From Bradyrhizobium sp. dw_78 (lineage in GTDB: Bacteria > Pseudomonadota > Alphaproteobacteria > Rhizobiales > Xanthobacteraceae): a DNA stretch of 64,000 nt. The translations under genes were made by a program, and so were the position numbers. The notes beneath the pieces are model-generated. The model had not been told where the DNA came from and made no database searches. It was given only the letters and a program-made list of their open reading frames with translations. The stretch is taken from positions 62,001 through 126,000 of the forward strand of contig NZ_JAAVUS010000011.1 in assembly GCF_018449525.1 (NCBI RefSeq). Reading direction: 5' to 3'. Of the stretch, positions 38,505 through 47,645 are shown in pieces (positions within the stretch are counted from its first letter, which is position 1; each line of letters starts with the position of its first letter).

Positions 38505-39305
38505 ATGATGAAGACGTTCTTTCAGATGGCGCGCGCCGCCGGCCTGCTGTTGGCGTTGACGGCCGCCGCTGCAGCCGGGGAACCGCTGAAGATCGCCACC
38601 AGCGCGGGTCCGGTCGGCCAGCTTGTTTCATTCGCGGCCAGTCTCGCGAAGGACAAGGGGATCGACGTCAAGGTGGTCGAACTGACCGACTGGGTTGCGA
38701 TCAATGAGGCAGTTTACAGCGGCGACGTCGACGCCAATCTTTTCCAGCACGGAATCTATCTTGCGCTTCAAAACAAGCAGCGCGGCTTGAATCTCGTTCA
38801 GGTCGACAAGGTCGGTGTCATCGCGCCGGTCGGATTGTTCTCGAAAAAGGTCAAGACACTCGACGAGGTCAAATCCGGCGACAGCGTCGCGATTCCGAAC
38901 GAACCGCTGAACGGTGCGCGCGGCCTGATCCTTCTGGAACGGGCCGGCTTGGTCAAACTGGCGCCCGGCAAGGGATTCGCGGTCAGCAAGTTCGACATCG
39001 TCGAAAATCCAAAAAACCTGAAGATCGTCGAGCTCGATCCCGCACAGACCTACCGCTCGCTTGACGATGTCACGCTTGCGCTTGTCAACACCACCTATTT
39101 GATTGCGGCCGGCGGCGATCCGAAATCGGCGCTGCTCATCGACCAGACCGTCGATGACGGGCTGGTGCTGCGCTTCACGGCGCGCGCGGACAGAAAGGAC
39201 GATCCGCGGCTGAAGGCCTTTATCGAGGTGTTCAAGTCACCGCAGGTCAAGCAGTTCATCGCAGAAAAGCTGCCGGCGTTCATCCCGGCTGGATTCGATA
39301 GCTAG
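38505..39305 (+). CDS. MetQ/NlpA-family substrate-binding protein
   Basis: A 266-residue periplasmic binding protein. The signal peptide (MARAAGLLLALTAAAAAGE) has no lipobox cysteine, unlike most MetQ proteins, so it is probably soluble. The family core is clear: LKIATSAGPVGQLVSFAASLAKDKGIDVKVVELTDWVAINEAVYSGDVDANLFQHGIYL, VGLFSKKVKTLDEVKSGDSVAIPNEPLNGARGLILLERAGL and DVTLALVNTTYLIAAG. The family binds methionine or related sulfur compounds. No MetN/MetI genes adjoin, so it must use a transporter elsewhere or one of the sulfonate systems. It opens the sulfur gene region. Confidence 0.9.
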   Translation: MMKTFFQMARAAGLLLALTAAAAAGEPLKIATSAGPVGQLVSFAASLAKDKGIDVKVVELTDWVAINEAVYSGDVDANLFQHGIYLALQNKQRGLNLVQVDKVGVIAPVGLFSKKVKTLDEVKSGDSVAIPNEPLNGARGLILLERAGLVKLAPGKGFAVSKFDIVENPKNLKIVELDPAQTYRSLDDVTLALVNTTYLIAAGGDPKSALLIDQTVDDGLVLRFTARADRKDDPRLKAFIEVFKSPQVKQFIAEKLPAFIPAGFDS

Positions 39306-39450
39306 GTCTGATCGATAAATCCGCGACGTTGGCGGAAATTACCCTTTGTTTCCGGACGAGTACCGCGCCCATCCTATGGGCTGTAAAGATGCAGGTCGCG
39401 AAGAAAGACAGCGATGTTGGATCGGTGCGGTGTGCCGGCCATTCACCCGA

Positions 39451-40548
39451 TCACGGTGAATGCAGCAGGCTGGCGATGACTTGCCGTGCAATTGCGTTCT
39501 CGCCGGGCAGTCCAATCGAAATACGGACCCAGGTGTCGAGAGGAGGGTAGGGCCGGCCGATGTCGATGCCTTGTGTCGCAAGCGCCGCCGCGACCGCTTG
39601 ATGTGGGCGGCCGGAGTCAAAAAAGACGAAGTTTCCAAGCGAGTCCGAAAAGCGGACCTTCTGCTTCCGGAACAGGTCATGCCAGGCGTTGCGTTCGGCT
39701 GCGACCTTTGCACGAACGGACGCGACATAGCCTGGATCCTTCAGGCTTGCGTTCGCCGCAATCAGGCTCAGGCGGTTAAGATCGTAAAAAGCGCCCATGC
39801 CGAATTGTTTTAATGACCTGGCAAGTTCACTGGGAGCCAGCGTGTAACCAATGGCAAGGCTGGCGAGCCCGTAGATCTTTGAAAATGTTCGGAATACCGC
39901 GACCTGTGCGCCACTGCGAACCAGGCCGGCAACGGTTCTCTTTTCAAAATCTCCGGTAAATTCGAGATAGGCCTCGTCAACAATGACGAGGGTGCGTTTT
40001 GAAAGCTCGCGTACGAAATCGATGAAACGCGTCGCCTCGCTTACCGTGCCGGTCGGATTATGCGGATTAACAAGATAAACGGCGCGCGTGCGGTCATTGA
40101 CCTTGTCGGCGATGGCAGGGAGATCGTTTTCAAAATTCGCGTTGAGCGGAACGCCGACGACAATACCGCCGCCGGGCGCGACGGCATTCACCAGAGCCGT
40201 ATAGCCGGGCAAGGAATAGATAAATTCGCCGCCGGGACCGCCATGCGCCGACAGATAAAGGCCGAGCACGTCGAGCAGTTCGCCGAGCACGATCTGTCCC
40301 GGTGCGACGCCTTCGCGGGTCGCGATGGTCTGGGTCAATTCAGCGACTTCATTGCCCGCATAACGACTGAGGTCGGCGAGGTGGGCTTTAATGGCTTGCA
40401 CGGCGTGTGGAGATGGTCCGAGCGGATTTTCGTTTAATGACAAGCGAGCCGGGTCATGCCGCGGTGTGCCGGCCATTGCCGGACGGAGAACACCGCTCGC
40501 TGCGGCGGTCGTGATCGTCAGCCATTCGCGGCGACTGAGGTCGGTCAA
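39451..40548 (-). CDS. Tat-exported class I/II aminotransferase, HisC-like
   Basis: A 365-residue PLP enzyme resembling histidinol-phosphate/aromatic aminotransferases: RLSLNENPLGPSPHAVQAIK, NPHNPTGTV, VIVDEAYLEF, the lysine motif VFRTFSKIYGLASLAIGY and WVRISIGLPGENAIA. It begins with a twin-arginine signal (LSRREWLTITTAAASGVLRPAMAG), so the folded, PLP-loaded enzyme is likely exported to the periplasm, unusual for this group. The real substrate may be a periplasmic amino acid or amino-sulfonate (inference from the neighbourhood). Single gene, convergent with the MetQ-like gene. Confidence 0.88.
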   Translation of the reverse strand: MTDLSRREWLTITTAAASGVLRPAMAGTPRHDPARLSLNENPLGPSPHAVQAIKAHLADLSRYAGNEVAELTQTIATREGVAPGQIVLGELLDVLGLYLSAHGGPGGEFIYSLPGYTALVNAVAPGGGIVVGVPLNANFENDLPAIADKVNDRTRAVYLVNPHNPTGTVSEATRFIDFVRELSKRTLVIVDEAYLEFTGDFEKRTVAGLVRSGAQVAVFRTFSKIYGLASLAIGYTLAPSELARSLKQFGMGAFYDLNRLSLIAANASLKDPGYVASVRAKVAAERNAWHDLFRKQKVRFSDSLGNFVFFDSGRPHQAVAAALATQGIDIGRPYPPLDTWVRISIGLPGENAIARQVIASLLHSP

Positions 40549-41004
40549 AATACGGTTCCTTTAGAATCGAAAACCAGAGCCTGCCCGATATCCTGATCGT
40601 AATGCGTCCGAGGTTCAAGTGACGGCGGTGCATTCTGCGTTAGGTCTGGTTTGAAGACAAGAATTCTAGTCGTGCGCTATTCGGCGCCGCTGTTCGAAGG
40701 TGAAACCGTTTTGTCCGTTTTCGGGACCTCGCATAGGAGGGCAAGCGCGCCGCAACGGCAAAATTGGGTACCCATTTCATTGACCGTTTCACCAGATCGC
40801 CTGATACTCACTGTCGTAAAATTGGCTCCGAGGCTTACCGCATGAAGTCGAATAGCAAGTTAGCGGCTGGCGATATGCGCAAGCGCATCGCCCGGCGCTG
40901 CCTCTCCGCGGTGACCGGACCCTGTCGCTGATCGCAGCGCGGTCAAGAAACAATCAATTTTCGATTTAGACAGGAGCGCCGGTAATTCCGGCGGATGAAA
41001 ACAT
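40549..41004. other. Intergenic region, divergent promoters
   Basis: Upstream of both the HisC-like gene and the small gene at 41005. A 64-codon frame at 40651-40845 shows no domain and no good ribosome-binding site; I do not call it. Confidence 0.4.
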
Positions 41005-41220
41005 ATGTCCAACGCTTACATCATTGAAGTCAGAAACCGGACCGTCGGAATCGTTACAAGCGACGAACACGGATTCCGGTTCTTTTCCTCAGAACGTGCT
41101 TTCGACAGCATCGATGGCCATGAGTTCCATTCCCCGCGCGATGCCGAGCGCGCGGCGAGTGCCCTGATCAAGGGCCAGCATGATCCGGCGGGCCGGCGGG
41201 CGCTTCCCGCCATGTATTGA
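41005..41220 (+). CDS. 71-residue hypothetical protein preceding the sulfonate binding protein
   Basis: ATG 41005 to TGA 41220, product MSNAYIIEVRNRTVGIVTSD, then EHGFRFFSSERAFDSIDGHE, then FHSPRDAERAASALIK. The pattern, a short beta-meander (two strands, then F-x-F/F-x-S) followed by a helix rich in Ala, is seen in small conserved proteins of Bradyrhizobium; no function is known. The next gene starts 32 bases downstream, likely on one transcript. Ribosome-binding signal is weak (GCGGATGAAAAC). Confidence 0.6.
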   Translation: MSNAYIIEVRNRTVGIVTSDEHGFRFFSSERAFDSIDGHEFHSPRDAERAASALIKGQHDPAGRRALPAMY

Positions 41221-41252
41221 AACATGCAGCCGAGCCTCGAAGGGGCGCAGTG

Positions 41253-42206
41253 ATGATTACAAGGCGAGTTATCCTCCAGGGAGGGCCGGTGCTTGCCGCG
41301 CTGGTGGCGTTTCCCGTGCGCGCAGAGGAGAGTCCGGCCGAAATCCGCATCGGCACACAAAAGGGCGGTTTCTTTCCGGCCGTACGGCAGCGCCATTCGC
41401 TGGAGGATGCATTCAAGCCGCTCGGCATCGAGATCAAATGGATTGATTTCCAGTTTGGGCCGCCGCTCCTGGAGGCGATCAATGTCGGCAGCGTCGATTT
41501 TGGCTTTGTAGGCGACGCCCCGCCGATCTTCGCGCAGGCGGGCGGCGCCCGGATCCGCTATGCCGCGGCCGTCAAATCCGAGGGGACGACACAGGCGATC
41601 ATCGTTCCGCAGGATTCGCCAATCAAGACACTGGCTGACCTCAGGGGCAAACGGATCGCCTTTGGCAAGGGATCGAGCGCGCACAATTTGCTTGTCGCCG
41701 CCCTGGAGAAGGCTGGGATCGACTGGAGCGACATCACACCGGCTCCGCTGGCACCGGCCGATGCGACCGCAGCGTTCGTGAAGGGATCGGTCGATGCCTG
41801 GTCGATCTGGGATCCCTATTTGGCGCTTGCCGAGCTCAAGCAGAATGCACGCGTGATCGTTTTCGACAAGGACGTACACAAGCCCAATGCATTTTATATC
41901 GTGGGTTCGGATTTCGTGGAGAAATATCCCTCTCTGGTTGCGAAGCTGAACGCCGTTTTCGCTTCCGAAGGGGAATGGGCCGATGTCCATCACGAGGACG
42001 TCGCGAGAGCGCAGGCAGAGGCGACCGGTGTCGATATTGAAGCCATCCGGCGTTTCGTCGATCGCTCGAACTACCGCGTCGTTCCGGTCGACGATGAAAT
42101 CATCAAGAGCCAGCAGGTGGTTGCCGACCGCTTTGCACGACTGGGCCTGATTCCGAAGCCGGTCAAGGTTTCCGATATTGTCTGGAAATGGACGCCGGGG
42201 TCCTGA
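41253..42206 (+). CDS. Aliphatic sulfonate ABC transporter substrate-binding protein, SsuA-like
   Basis: ATG 41253 (MITRRVILQGGPVLAALVAFPVRAEE) gives a compact signal peptide and has AAGGGG upstream; the frame opens at TTG 41217. The 317-residue protein has the SsuA/NMT1-like core: IRIGTQKGGFFPAVRQRHSLEDAFKPLGIEIKWIDFQFGPPLLEAINVGSVDFGFVGDAPPIFAQAGG, KTLADLRGKRIAFGKGSSAHNLLVAALEKAGI and FVKGSVDAWSIWDPYLALAE, all strongly SsuA-type. It would capture alkanesulfonates in the periplasm. No ATPase or permease follows; it probably serves the SsuBC pair at 45694-47282. Convergent with the serine acetyltransferase gene. Confidence 0.92.
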   Translation: MITRRVILQGGPVLAALVAFPVRAEESPAEIRIGTQKGGFFPAVRQRHSLEDAFKPLGIEIKWIDFQFGPPLLEAINVGSVDFGFVGDAPPIFAQAGGARIRYAAAVKSEGTTQAIIVPQDSPIKTLADLRGKRIAFGKGSSAHNLLVAALEKAGIDWSDITPAPLAPADATAAFVKGSVDAWSIWDPYLALAELKQNARVIVFDKDVHKPNAFYIVGSDFVEKYPSLVAKLNAVFASEGEWADVHHEDVARAQAEATGVDIEAIRRFVDRSNYRVVPVDDEIIKSQQVVADRFARLGLIPKPVKVSDIVWKWTPGS

Positions 42207-42292
42207 TTTCCTCCAGCACCCGATAGGACAGATGCGTCACCATCGGATTTGTTTAAAGAGTGGGGCCGAGGTGGAGACGCATTGCAACCCGC

Positions 42293-43243
42293 TTACGGCG
42301 TTCCGATCTTGCTGCGAACCGTCGCCTGGGTCACGAAGCTGTTCGGCGCTACGTCCTGCGTGAGCCAGACGTTTCCGCCGATGGTTGAGCCGCGGCCGAT
42401 GACGACTCTGCCAAGGATCGTGGCGCCGGCATAGATGACGACATCATCCTCCACGACCGGGTGACGCGCATCGCCCTTGATCAGATTGCCATGATCGTCG
42501 GTGGGAAAATGCCGTGCGCCGAGCGTGACGGCCTGATAGATTCTCACGTTCTCGCCGATGATGGCGGTCTCGCCGATCACGACGCCGGTGCCGTGATCGA
42601 TAAAGAATCCGGATCCGATGCCCGCTCCGGGATGGATGTCGATGCCGGTTTTGGCATGGGCGATTTCGGCCATCAGGCGGGCAATCAGCCTTGCGCCCAG
42701 ACTGTGCAGAAGATGGGCAAGGCGATGATGGATGATGGCCGTCATGCCGGGATAGCCGATCAGGATTTCGGGAAAGTTTTCGGCCGCGGGATCGCCGACA
42801 AAAGCGGCTCGCAAGTCGCTGATGAGCAACCCCCGCACGGCCGGCAGTTGCGACGCGAATGCGCGCGTGAGCTCGACCGCGTCCTGTCGGTGGAATCCCG
42901 GCAGTAATTCGTCGCCCACGAACAGCGCGCCGCGGTGAATCTGGTCGCATAAGGAATCGAGCGCCGCGCTCAGCGTATGGCCGACGAAATAATCGATATT
43001 CTCGCCGTCAAACTCGAACTGGCCGTAATGACGGGGAAACAGCGCTTCGGTGATATTGCCAAGGATGCCATCCAGGGCATCCCGGGACGGTGCGCGCCGC
43101 GCTTCTCCATCACGCCGGATACTATGGGTGACTTCCCGGGACGTGCGCAGTTCGGAAACGATCTGATCGAGCCGCCAGCGTGTCGGTGTTGGGGCGGCTG
43201 GGCCGGCCGCAGCCGGTTGGGCCGACACGATATCGTCTTTCAT
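42293..43243 (-). CDS. cysE: Serine O-acetyltransferase
   Basis: A 316-residue enzyme making O-acetylserine from serine and acetyl-CoA, the acceptor for sulfide in cysteine synthesis. The N-terminal helical domain (about 60-190) is followed by the left-handed beta-helix of hexapeptide repeats: GIDIHPGAGIGSGFFIDHGTGVVIGETAIIGENVRIYQAVTLGARHFP, where the family His and Asp (DIHPG, DHGTG) are present, then HPVVEDDVVIYAGATILGRVVIGRGSTIGGNVWL. It is longer than E. coli CysE at the N-terminus, as in the EpsC-type. It lies at the end of the ssu operon, which links sulfonate-derived sulfur to cysteine formation. Confidence 0.93.
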   Translation of the reverse strand: MKDDIVSAQPAAAGPAAPTPTRWRLDQIVSELRTSREVTHSIRRDGEARRAPSRDALDGILGNITEALFPRHYGQFEFDGENIDYFVGHTLSAALDSLCDQIHRGALFVGDELLPGFHRQDAVELTRAFASQLPAVRGLLISDLRAAFVGDPAAENFPEILIGYPGMTAIIHHRLAHLLHSLGARLIARLMAEIAHAKTGIDIHPGAGIGSGFFIDHGTGVVIGETAIIGENVRIYQAVTLGARHFPTDDHGNLIKGDARHPVVEDDVVIYAGATILGRVVIGRGSTIGGNVWLTQDVAPNSFVTQATVRSKIGTP

Positions 43244-43382
43244 TTGTTGCCCGTAGCTGCCGGAGATTGCCTGTCATTGTCCGTTCCGCTGACGAGATGC
43301 ATGGCCGAGCTGCTCAACTTACGCTCCTTTCGTCATCTGTCCGGCGATTGTCGGCGGGGGCACGGCAGAGGCTGCCCTCTCG

Positions 43383-44612
43383 TCAAAAGAAACCTTTGGC
43401 AGGAAGCGGCGTGCCGCTGATCTCATATTGTCCGATCGATCGCGCCTTGAAGGTGGTCGGATTGTGAGAGGACAAGGTTCGCGCATTGCGCCAGTGGCGA
43501 TCGAAATTGGTGGCTTTCTTGGTGGCGGACGCACCCCCGACGTCGAACAGCAGGCTGCCGCTGCGAATGGCAAGCTCGTCGGCGACGATCTTGGCCTTGG
43601 CCGACAGCAGCGCCGCCCTGTGCGCCTCCTCGACGGCATTGGCGCTGCCGGCATCGAAAGCATCGGTCGCGACATCGAGGGCATCAGCCGCCGCCAGCAC
43701 GACGGTTTCCGCGGCGAAAGCCGCGCTGGCGATTTGCCCGACGGTCTGCTGTAGCAGGGGATCGTCGATGGGATGTTCGTTCGGCGCGTAGTAGAAGGTC
43801 CGTTTCCGCGAACGAACCAGTGCCGTGGCGTCGCGCAGGATGGCTCTTACGATGCCCGCATTGACGGCCGTCAGAAAAAGCTGGGCGAACGTGTTCGAAT
43901 AGGGGACGCCATATCCGACATCCGGCGCATCGAATACGATTTCCTCACGCTTGACCCGGACATTGCGGAAATGCGTCGTTCCGGTCGCGGTCAGCCGCTG
44001 TCCCAGCCCGTCCCAGTCGTCGATCAATTCGACGCCATCCCGCTGCACCGGAATGATCGTCGCCCCGTTCGCGCCGGACGGATCGGCGGCGCGGACAAGG
44101 ACGTAGTCCGAATAGAGCGTGCCGGTGCTGTAATATTTCGTGCCGTTCAGCAGGTAGTCGCTTCCGTCCGGTGTCAACGTCGTGTTCGGCGTGACGTCGC
44201 CGACCTTGGGCGACTCCAGTTCCGTCGTGGCAAGACCGATGATGGCGCCATCGGCAACGGCTTTCTGCCACTGCCGGCTCTGTTCATCCTTCGGCCGTCG
44301 CACCAGCCGCTCGACCACGGAGAAATGGTTGCGCAGGATATGTGCGACATTGGCGTCGGCCTCTCCAAGACGCACCACGATCTCGAGCAATTCGCGGATC
44401 GAGCTTCCGCCGCCGCCGACCTCGGCCGGAATTCGCAACGCGCCGAGGCGAGCGCGGCGAATGAGGTCGATCGCCTCAAAGGGAAGTACGCGCTCGCGCT
44501 CGCGTTCGCTCTCGCCTTCGGCGATATGGTCCAGCAATGCCTGAAGGTCAGGCGAACGGGGATCTAGACGGTGCGAGGGCTGCAATGAAAAGGTGGATAC
44601 CGGCTTGTTCAT
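43383..44612 (-). CDS. Acyl-CoA-dehydrogenase-fold flavoprotein, SfnB/DszC-like sulfur oxidoreductase
   Basis: A 409-residue protein with the acyl-CoA dehydrogenase fold: N-terminal helical domain (ALRIPAEVGGGGSSIRELLEIVVRLGEADANVAHILRNHF), beta domain (GLATTELESPKVGDVTPNTTL ... DDWDGLGQRLTATGTTHFRNVRVKREEIV) and C-terminal helices ending FDRHWRNARTLSSHNPTTFKARSIGQYEISG. The final motif (R-H-W-R-N-x-R-T-x-x-x-H-N-P) is the mark of the SfnB/DszC flavin monooxygenase group that attacks sulfones or dibenzothiophene-type compounds rather than acyl-CoA. It needs reduced flavin from a separate reductase. It lies between ssuA and cysE in the minus-strand operon. Paralogous to 50164-51387. Confidence 0.9.
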   Translation of the reverse strand: MNKPVSTFSLQPSHRLDPRSPDLQALLDHIAEGESERERERVLPFEAIDLIRRARLGALRIPAEVGGGGSSIRELLEIVVRLGEADANVAHILRNHFSVVERLVRRPKDEQSRQWQKAVADGAIIGLATTELESPKVGDVTPNTTLTPDGSDYLLNGTKYYSTGTLYSDYVLVRAADPSGANGATIIPVQRDGVELIDDWDGLGQRLTATGTTHFRNVRVKREEIVFDAPDVGYGVPYSNTFAQLFLTAVNAGIVRAILRDATALVRSRKRTFYYAPNEHPIDDPLLQQTVGQIASAAFAAETVVLAAADALDVATDAFDAGSANAVEEAHRAALLSAKAKIVADELAIRSGSLLFDVGGASATKKATNFDRHWRNARTLSSHNPTTFKARSIGQYEISGTPLPAKGFF

Positions 44613-44675
44613 GGTTCGGCCTTGAATTGGGTTGGATTTGGATGCTTGGAGCGATGATCGCGATCATTCTAGGAG

Positions 44676-45674
44676 TTACACCAGGTGATTGGTCACCTTG
44701 ACCGGTTCCGGCAGGATGTTGCGGGCCGTGAGCCAGTCCGCGGCCCTCTGCAGATCGGCGACGAATGGTTTGTCGTCGACGGAGAAGTAGCGATATTGGC
44801 GGTTCATCGCGATGAACCGGTCGCGGACCTGATCACTGTACTTTCCGGCCTTTTGCGCAATGTATTCGGCCTCCCTGCTATTCTCGGAAATCCATTTTCC
44901 CTCGGCGCGGAAGGCGTCGTTCACGGCGCGGACCAGCGCCGGATTATCAGTCGCGAATTTGCGGGTGGTGAGATAGGAGGTGTAGTCGATCTGAAACTCC
45001 AGATCGCGGCCTTCGAGAAACAAATCGTGCGCCTTGTATTCCAGCCGGGCAATATCGACGCCGGGGCTCCACATCGACCACGCGTCGACCTTTCCCGACG
45101 CCAGCGCCGGAGCGGCATCGGGAGGATTGAGATAGACGAACTTCACCGTCGAGCGGTCGATCCCGTGCTTCTCCAGCGCCGCCACCAGCAGGAATTCGCC
45201 AAGGCCGGAGCGGTTGACCGCGACCGATTTTCCGACCAGGTCCTCGATCCTGTTGATGCCGGAATCGTCCTTGGCGATGATCGCGGTGGTGCGAGGTTCG
45301 TAGACAACGAACTGGGTGAACACCAACGGCGAGCCGGCGATGATGGCGGCCAGCGCCGGCGTGGTGCTGCCGCCGAAGCTGAAGTCGGCGCTGCCGCCGG
45401 TGACCGCCTGCAAGGTCGGTGCGTGGTTCGGAAACGGGCCGAGCCATTCGACCTTGATGCCGTCCTTGGCAAGAATCTTGTCGAACTCGCCGCGTTCCTT
45501 GGCGATGAGGTTCAGGCCGCTGAGGCCCCAGGTGAGTCGGACCGTGTCGGTGACGCGCCCCGAGGACGACCAGGCCGGCCGGCCGAGGTCAAGTCCCGTA
45601 AGCGTGCTTACGCCGAATGCGGCGGACCCAAGAAAAAGTCGCCGGGATAGCAGATCGAAGGAGAAGTCGGGCAT
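44676..45674 (-). CDS. ssuA: Sulfonate/taurine ABC transporter substrate-binding protein
   Basis: A 332-residue periplasmic protein with a twin-arginine-like leader (LLSRRLFLGSAAFGVSTLTGLDLG). Core motifs: VRLTWGLSGLNLIAKERGEFDKILAKDGIKVEWLGPFPNHAPTLQAVTGGSADFSFGGSTTPALAAIIAG, RIEDLVGKSVAVNRSGLGEFLLVAALEKHGI and APALASGKVDAWSMWSPGVDIAR, the SsuA pattern. It is directly downstream of ssuB (19 bases) in an ssuC-ssuB-ssuA-ACAD-cysE order and should supply substrate to that transporter. The exact sulfonate cannot be told. Confidence 0.92.
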   Translation of the reverse strand: MPDFSFDLLSRRLFLGSAAFGVSTLTGLDLGRPAWSSSGRVTDTVRLTWGLSGLNLIAKERGEFDKILAKDGIKVEWLGPFPNHAPTLQAVTGGSADFSFGGSTTPALAAIIAGSPLVFTQFVVYEPRTTAIIAKDDSGINRIEDLVGKSVAVNRSGLGEFLLVAALEKHGIDRSTVKFVYLNPPDAAPALASGKVDAWSMWSPGVDIARLEYKAHDLFLEGRDLEFQIDYTSYLTTRKFATDNPALVRAVNDAFRAEGKWISENSREAEYIAQKAGKYSDQVRDRFIAMNRQYRYFSVDDKPFVADLQRAADWLTARNILPEPVKVTNHLV

Positions 45675-45693
45675 CAGCGATCCTTCCAGGGGC

Positions 45694-46419
45694 TTAAGCG
45701 GGAACGTGAGAGGTCAATACGCCGAGCTCCGCCAGAAGATCGGTGCGCGCCATCGAAGCCGGGCCATTGCCGTTTGTCCGGTGTTCAAAGGCGATGGTGC
45801 CGTCGCGCATCACCAGGATGCGGTCGGCGAGCGCGATCGCCTCGTCGACATCATGCGTCACGAGCAGGACGCCGGGTCGATGGTTCGCGACCAGTTCGCG
45901 GACCAGCTCATGCATGCGGATGCGGGTCAGGGCGTCGAGCGCGGCGAACGGTTCATCCAGCAGCAGAAGCTCGGGTTGCTGCACCAGGGCACGTGCCAGC
46001 GCGACGCGCTGGGCCTGACCGCCGGACAGGTTGCGCGGCCAGTCGTCGAGCCGGCCGCCGAGCCCGACTTCGACCAGCGCCGCGCCAGCCTGCGCGCGCG
46101 CGTCCGGCGCCGGGAGACCAAGGGCGACGTTGCGCCACAGATTGTCCCACGGCAGCAGCCGGTGCTCCTGGAAAACCACGGCCGGCCGTTTAGGCGCTGC
46201 GATACGGCCGCCCTGGATCGGATCGAGCCCCGCCAGCGCCCGCAGCAGCGTGGTCTTGCCGCAGCCGCTTTCGCCCAACAGCGCGACGAATTCTCCGCGT
46301 TCGATACGCAGATTGAGGTTTTCGATCACGACCCGGTCGCCGTAAGCGCGCCTGAGATTGGTCACCACCACGGCCGGTAGCGCCGGAGAAGACAATGGGA
46401 GCGGCACATGGAAGGTCAT
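45694..46419 (-). CDS. ssuB: Sulfonate ABC transporter ATP-binding protein
   Basis: A 241-residue ATPase. ATG 46419 overlaps the permease stop (ATGA), so the longer frame to 46845 is not used. Walker A GESGCGKTTLLRALAGL, Q-loop VVFQEHRLLPWDNLW, signature LSGGQAQRVALARALVQQPELLLLDEPFAALD (Walker B included) and H-loop LLVTHDVDEAIALAD are all intact. It drives the SsuC permease for sulfonate uptake. Order ssuC-ssuB-ssuA on the minus strand. Confidence 0.95.
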   Translation of the reverse strand: MTFHVPLPLSSPALPAVVVTNLRRAYGDRVVIENLNLRIERGEFVALLGESGCGKTTLLRALAGLDPIQGGRIAAPKRPAVVFQEHRLLPWDNLWRNVALGLPAPDARAQAGAALVEVGLGGRLDDWPRNLSGGQAQRVALARALVQQPELLLLDEPFAALDALTRIRMHELVRELVANHRPGVLLVTHDVDEAIALADRILVMRDGTIAFEHRTNGNGPASMARTDLLAELGVLTSHVPA

Positions 46420-47282
46420 CGCGTTCCCCCATAGTTCGGATGCCAGGCGAGCAGACGCCGTTCGAGCCAGCGGGCGATTGCATCGGCGGCGATACCGATC
46501 AGCGCGTAGATCACGATCGTCAGCACGATCACGTCGGTTCGCAGGAACTCCCGCGCATCCATCGCCAGAAAGCCGATCCCGGACTGCGCGCCGATGGTTT
46601 CCGCGACAACAAGCGCAAGCCATGCCGTCGCCAGCGCATAGCGGACACCGGTCAAAATGGACGGCAAGGCGCCCGGCAGCACCACCCGCCGGATGAGCTG
46701 CAACGCGTTCAGACCCTGAATGCGTCCAAGTTCGACCAGTTTCGGATCGACCTGCCGAATGCCCAGAATGGTGTTGATGTAGATCGGAAAGGTGACGCCG
46801 AGCGCGACGAGAAAGATCTTTTCCGCCTCGCCGACGCCGAGCCACACGATCACGAGCGGAAGCAATGCGAGGAACGGGATCGCGCGGATCATCTGGACGC
46901 TGCGGTCGATGGCGGCTTCCGCGATGCGCGAGAAACCGACGAAGGTACCGAGAGCGAAGCCGATGCTGGCGCCGATGGCAAACCCCGCGGCCGCTCGCAA
47001 CAGGCTGACTCCGAGATCGTTCAGCAGGCTTCCCGTCGTTGCGAGCTTGATGGCGGTTCTAGCGACCTTGCTCGGAGCAGGGAGTACTTGCGGCGACAGC
47101 CATCCAGCTTGCGCCAATATCTCCCACACGGCCACGAGCGCGACGGGCGCAAGCCAGGAGATTAGCTGCAAACTGCGTTTGCCGAGCCTGAAATCCGGCC
47201 GCTGCGCCGGCGAGGAAAGCCCCTCGGCATACTTGAGCCGATCAAATTCGACCGTAGCGGCGGTCTGCTCGAGGTTGCTCAA
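46416..47282 (-). CDS. ssuC: Sulfonate ABC transporter permease
   Basis: A membrane protein of about 288 residues with six predicted helices and the binding-protein-dependent transport motif EAAIDRSVQMIRAIPFLALLPLVIVWLGVGEAEKIFLVALGVTFPIYINTILGIRQVD. The start is uncertain: I use TTG 47282 because AGGA lies 9 bases upstream; an ATG at 47351 lies in the same frame without a good ribosome-binding site. It forms the channel with SsuB. First gene of the operon, divergent from the flavin monooxygenase at 47646, so the 360-base gap should contain both promoters. Confidence 0.92.
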   Translation of the reverse strand: MSNLEQTAATVEFDRLKYAEGLSSPAQRPDFRLGKRSLQLISWLAPVALVAVWEILAQAGWLSPQVLPAPSKVARTAIKLATTGSLLNDLGVSLLRAAAGFAIGASIGFALGTFVGFSRIAEAAIDRSVQMIRAIPFLALLPLVIVWLGVGEAEKIFLVALGVTFPIYINTILGIRQVDPKLVELGRIQGLNALQLIRRVVLPGALPSILTGVRYALATAWLALVVAETIGAQSGIGFLAMDAREFLRTDVIVLTIVIYALIGIAADAIARWLERRLLAWHPNYGGTR

Positions 47283-47645
47283 GACGATTAATCCTGAAAT
47301 CACGGTGCCATTGACGAACCGGCAGACGCAGATCAGCGAAGGCTGCCGCATACAGGCGGCGCATCACCCGATTGGCGACGCTCCTCCAACAAGACAAACG
47401 GAGCCCCGATCGCTTATTGCAAACTGTCCCACGAATTCGACCGAACAGAAATAGAGCGGTTTTCCAATTGTTGTTGGTTCCGGAGTTTTCTGATTTCTTT
47501 GCAAGCGAAACGCGGCAAGGAATATCTTTCAATATTCTATTGCCGCTTTTTGCGGCCAGTTGTGCTTGATCTCTCGACGCGTTTGGCGAAACATCGTGTG
47601 CTTCAGTGGATGAAATGACGCGCACGGGTCGAAGAGAGAACACCA
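47283..47645. other. Divergent promoter region, ssu operon / LLM monooxygenase
   Basis: No gene. An AT-rich centre (47440-47545) with short direct and inverted repeats would fit promoters under sulfur-starvation control, but I cannot point to a known regulator site. Confidence 0.4.

Noticed and set aside
40651..40845. 64-codon plus-strand frame between the HisC-like and sulfonate genes
   Set aside because: No ribosome-binding site, no domain and unusual codon use; probably chance.
45694..46845. Long version of the ssuB frame (383 codons)
   Set aside because: The first ~140 codons overlap the ssuC gene in another frame. ATG 46419 with an ATGA overlap is the normal start.
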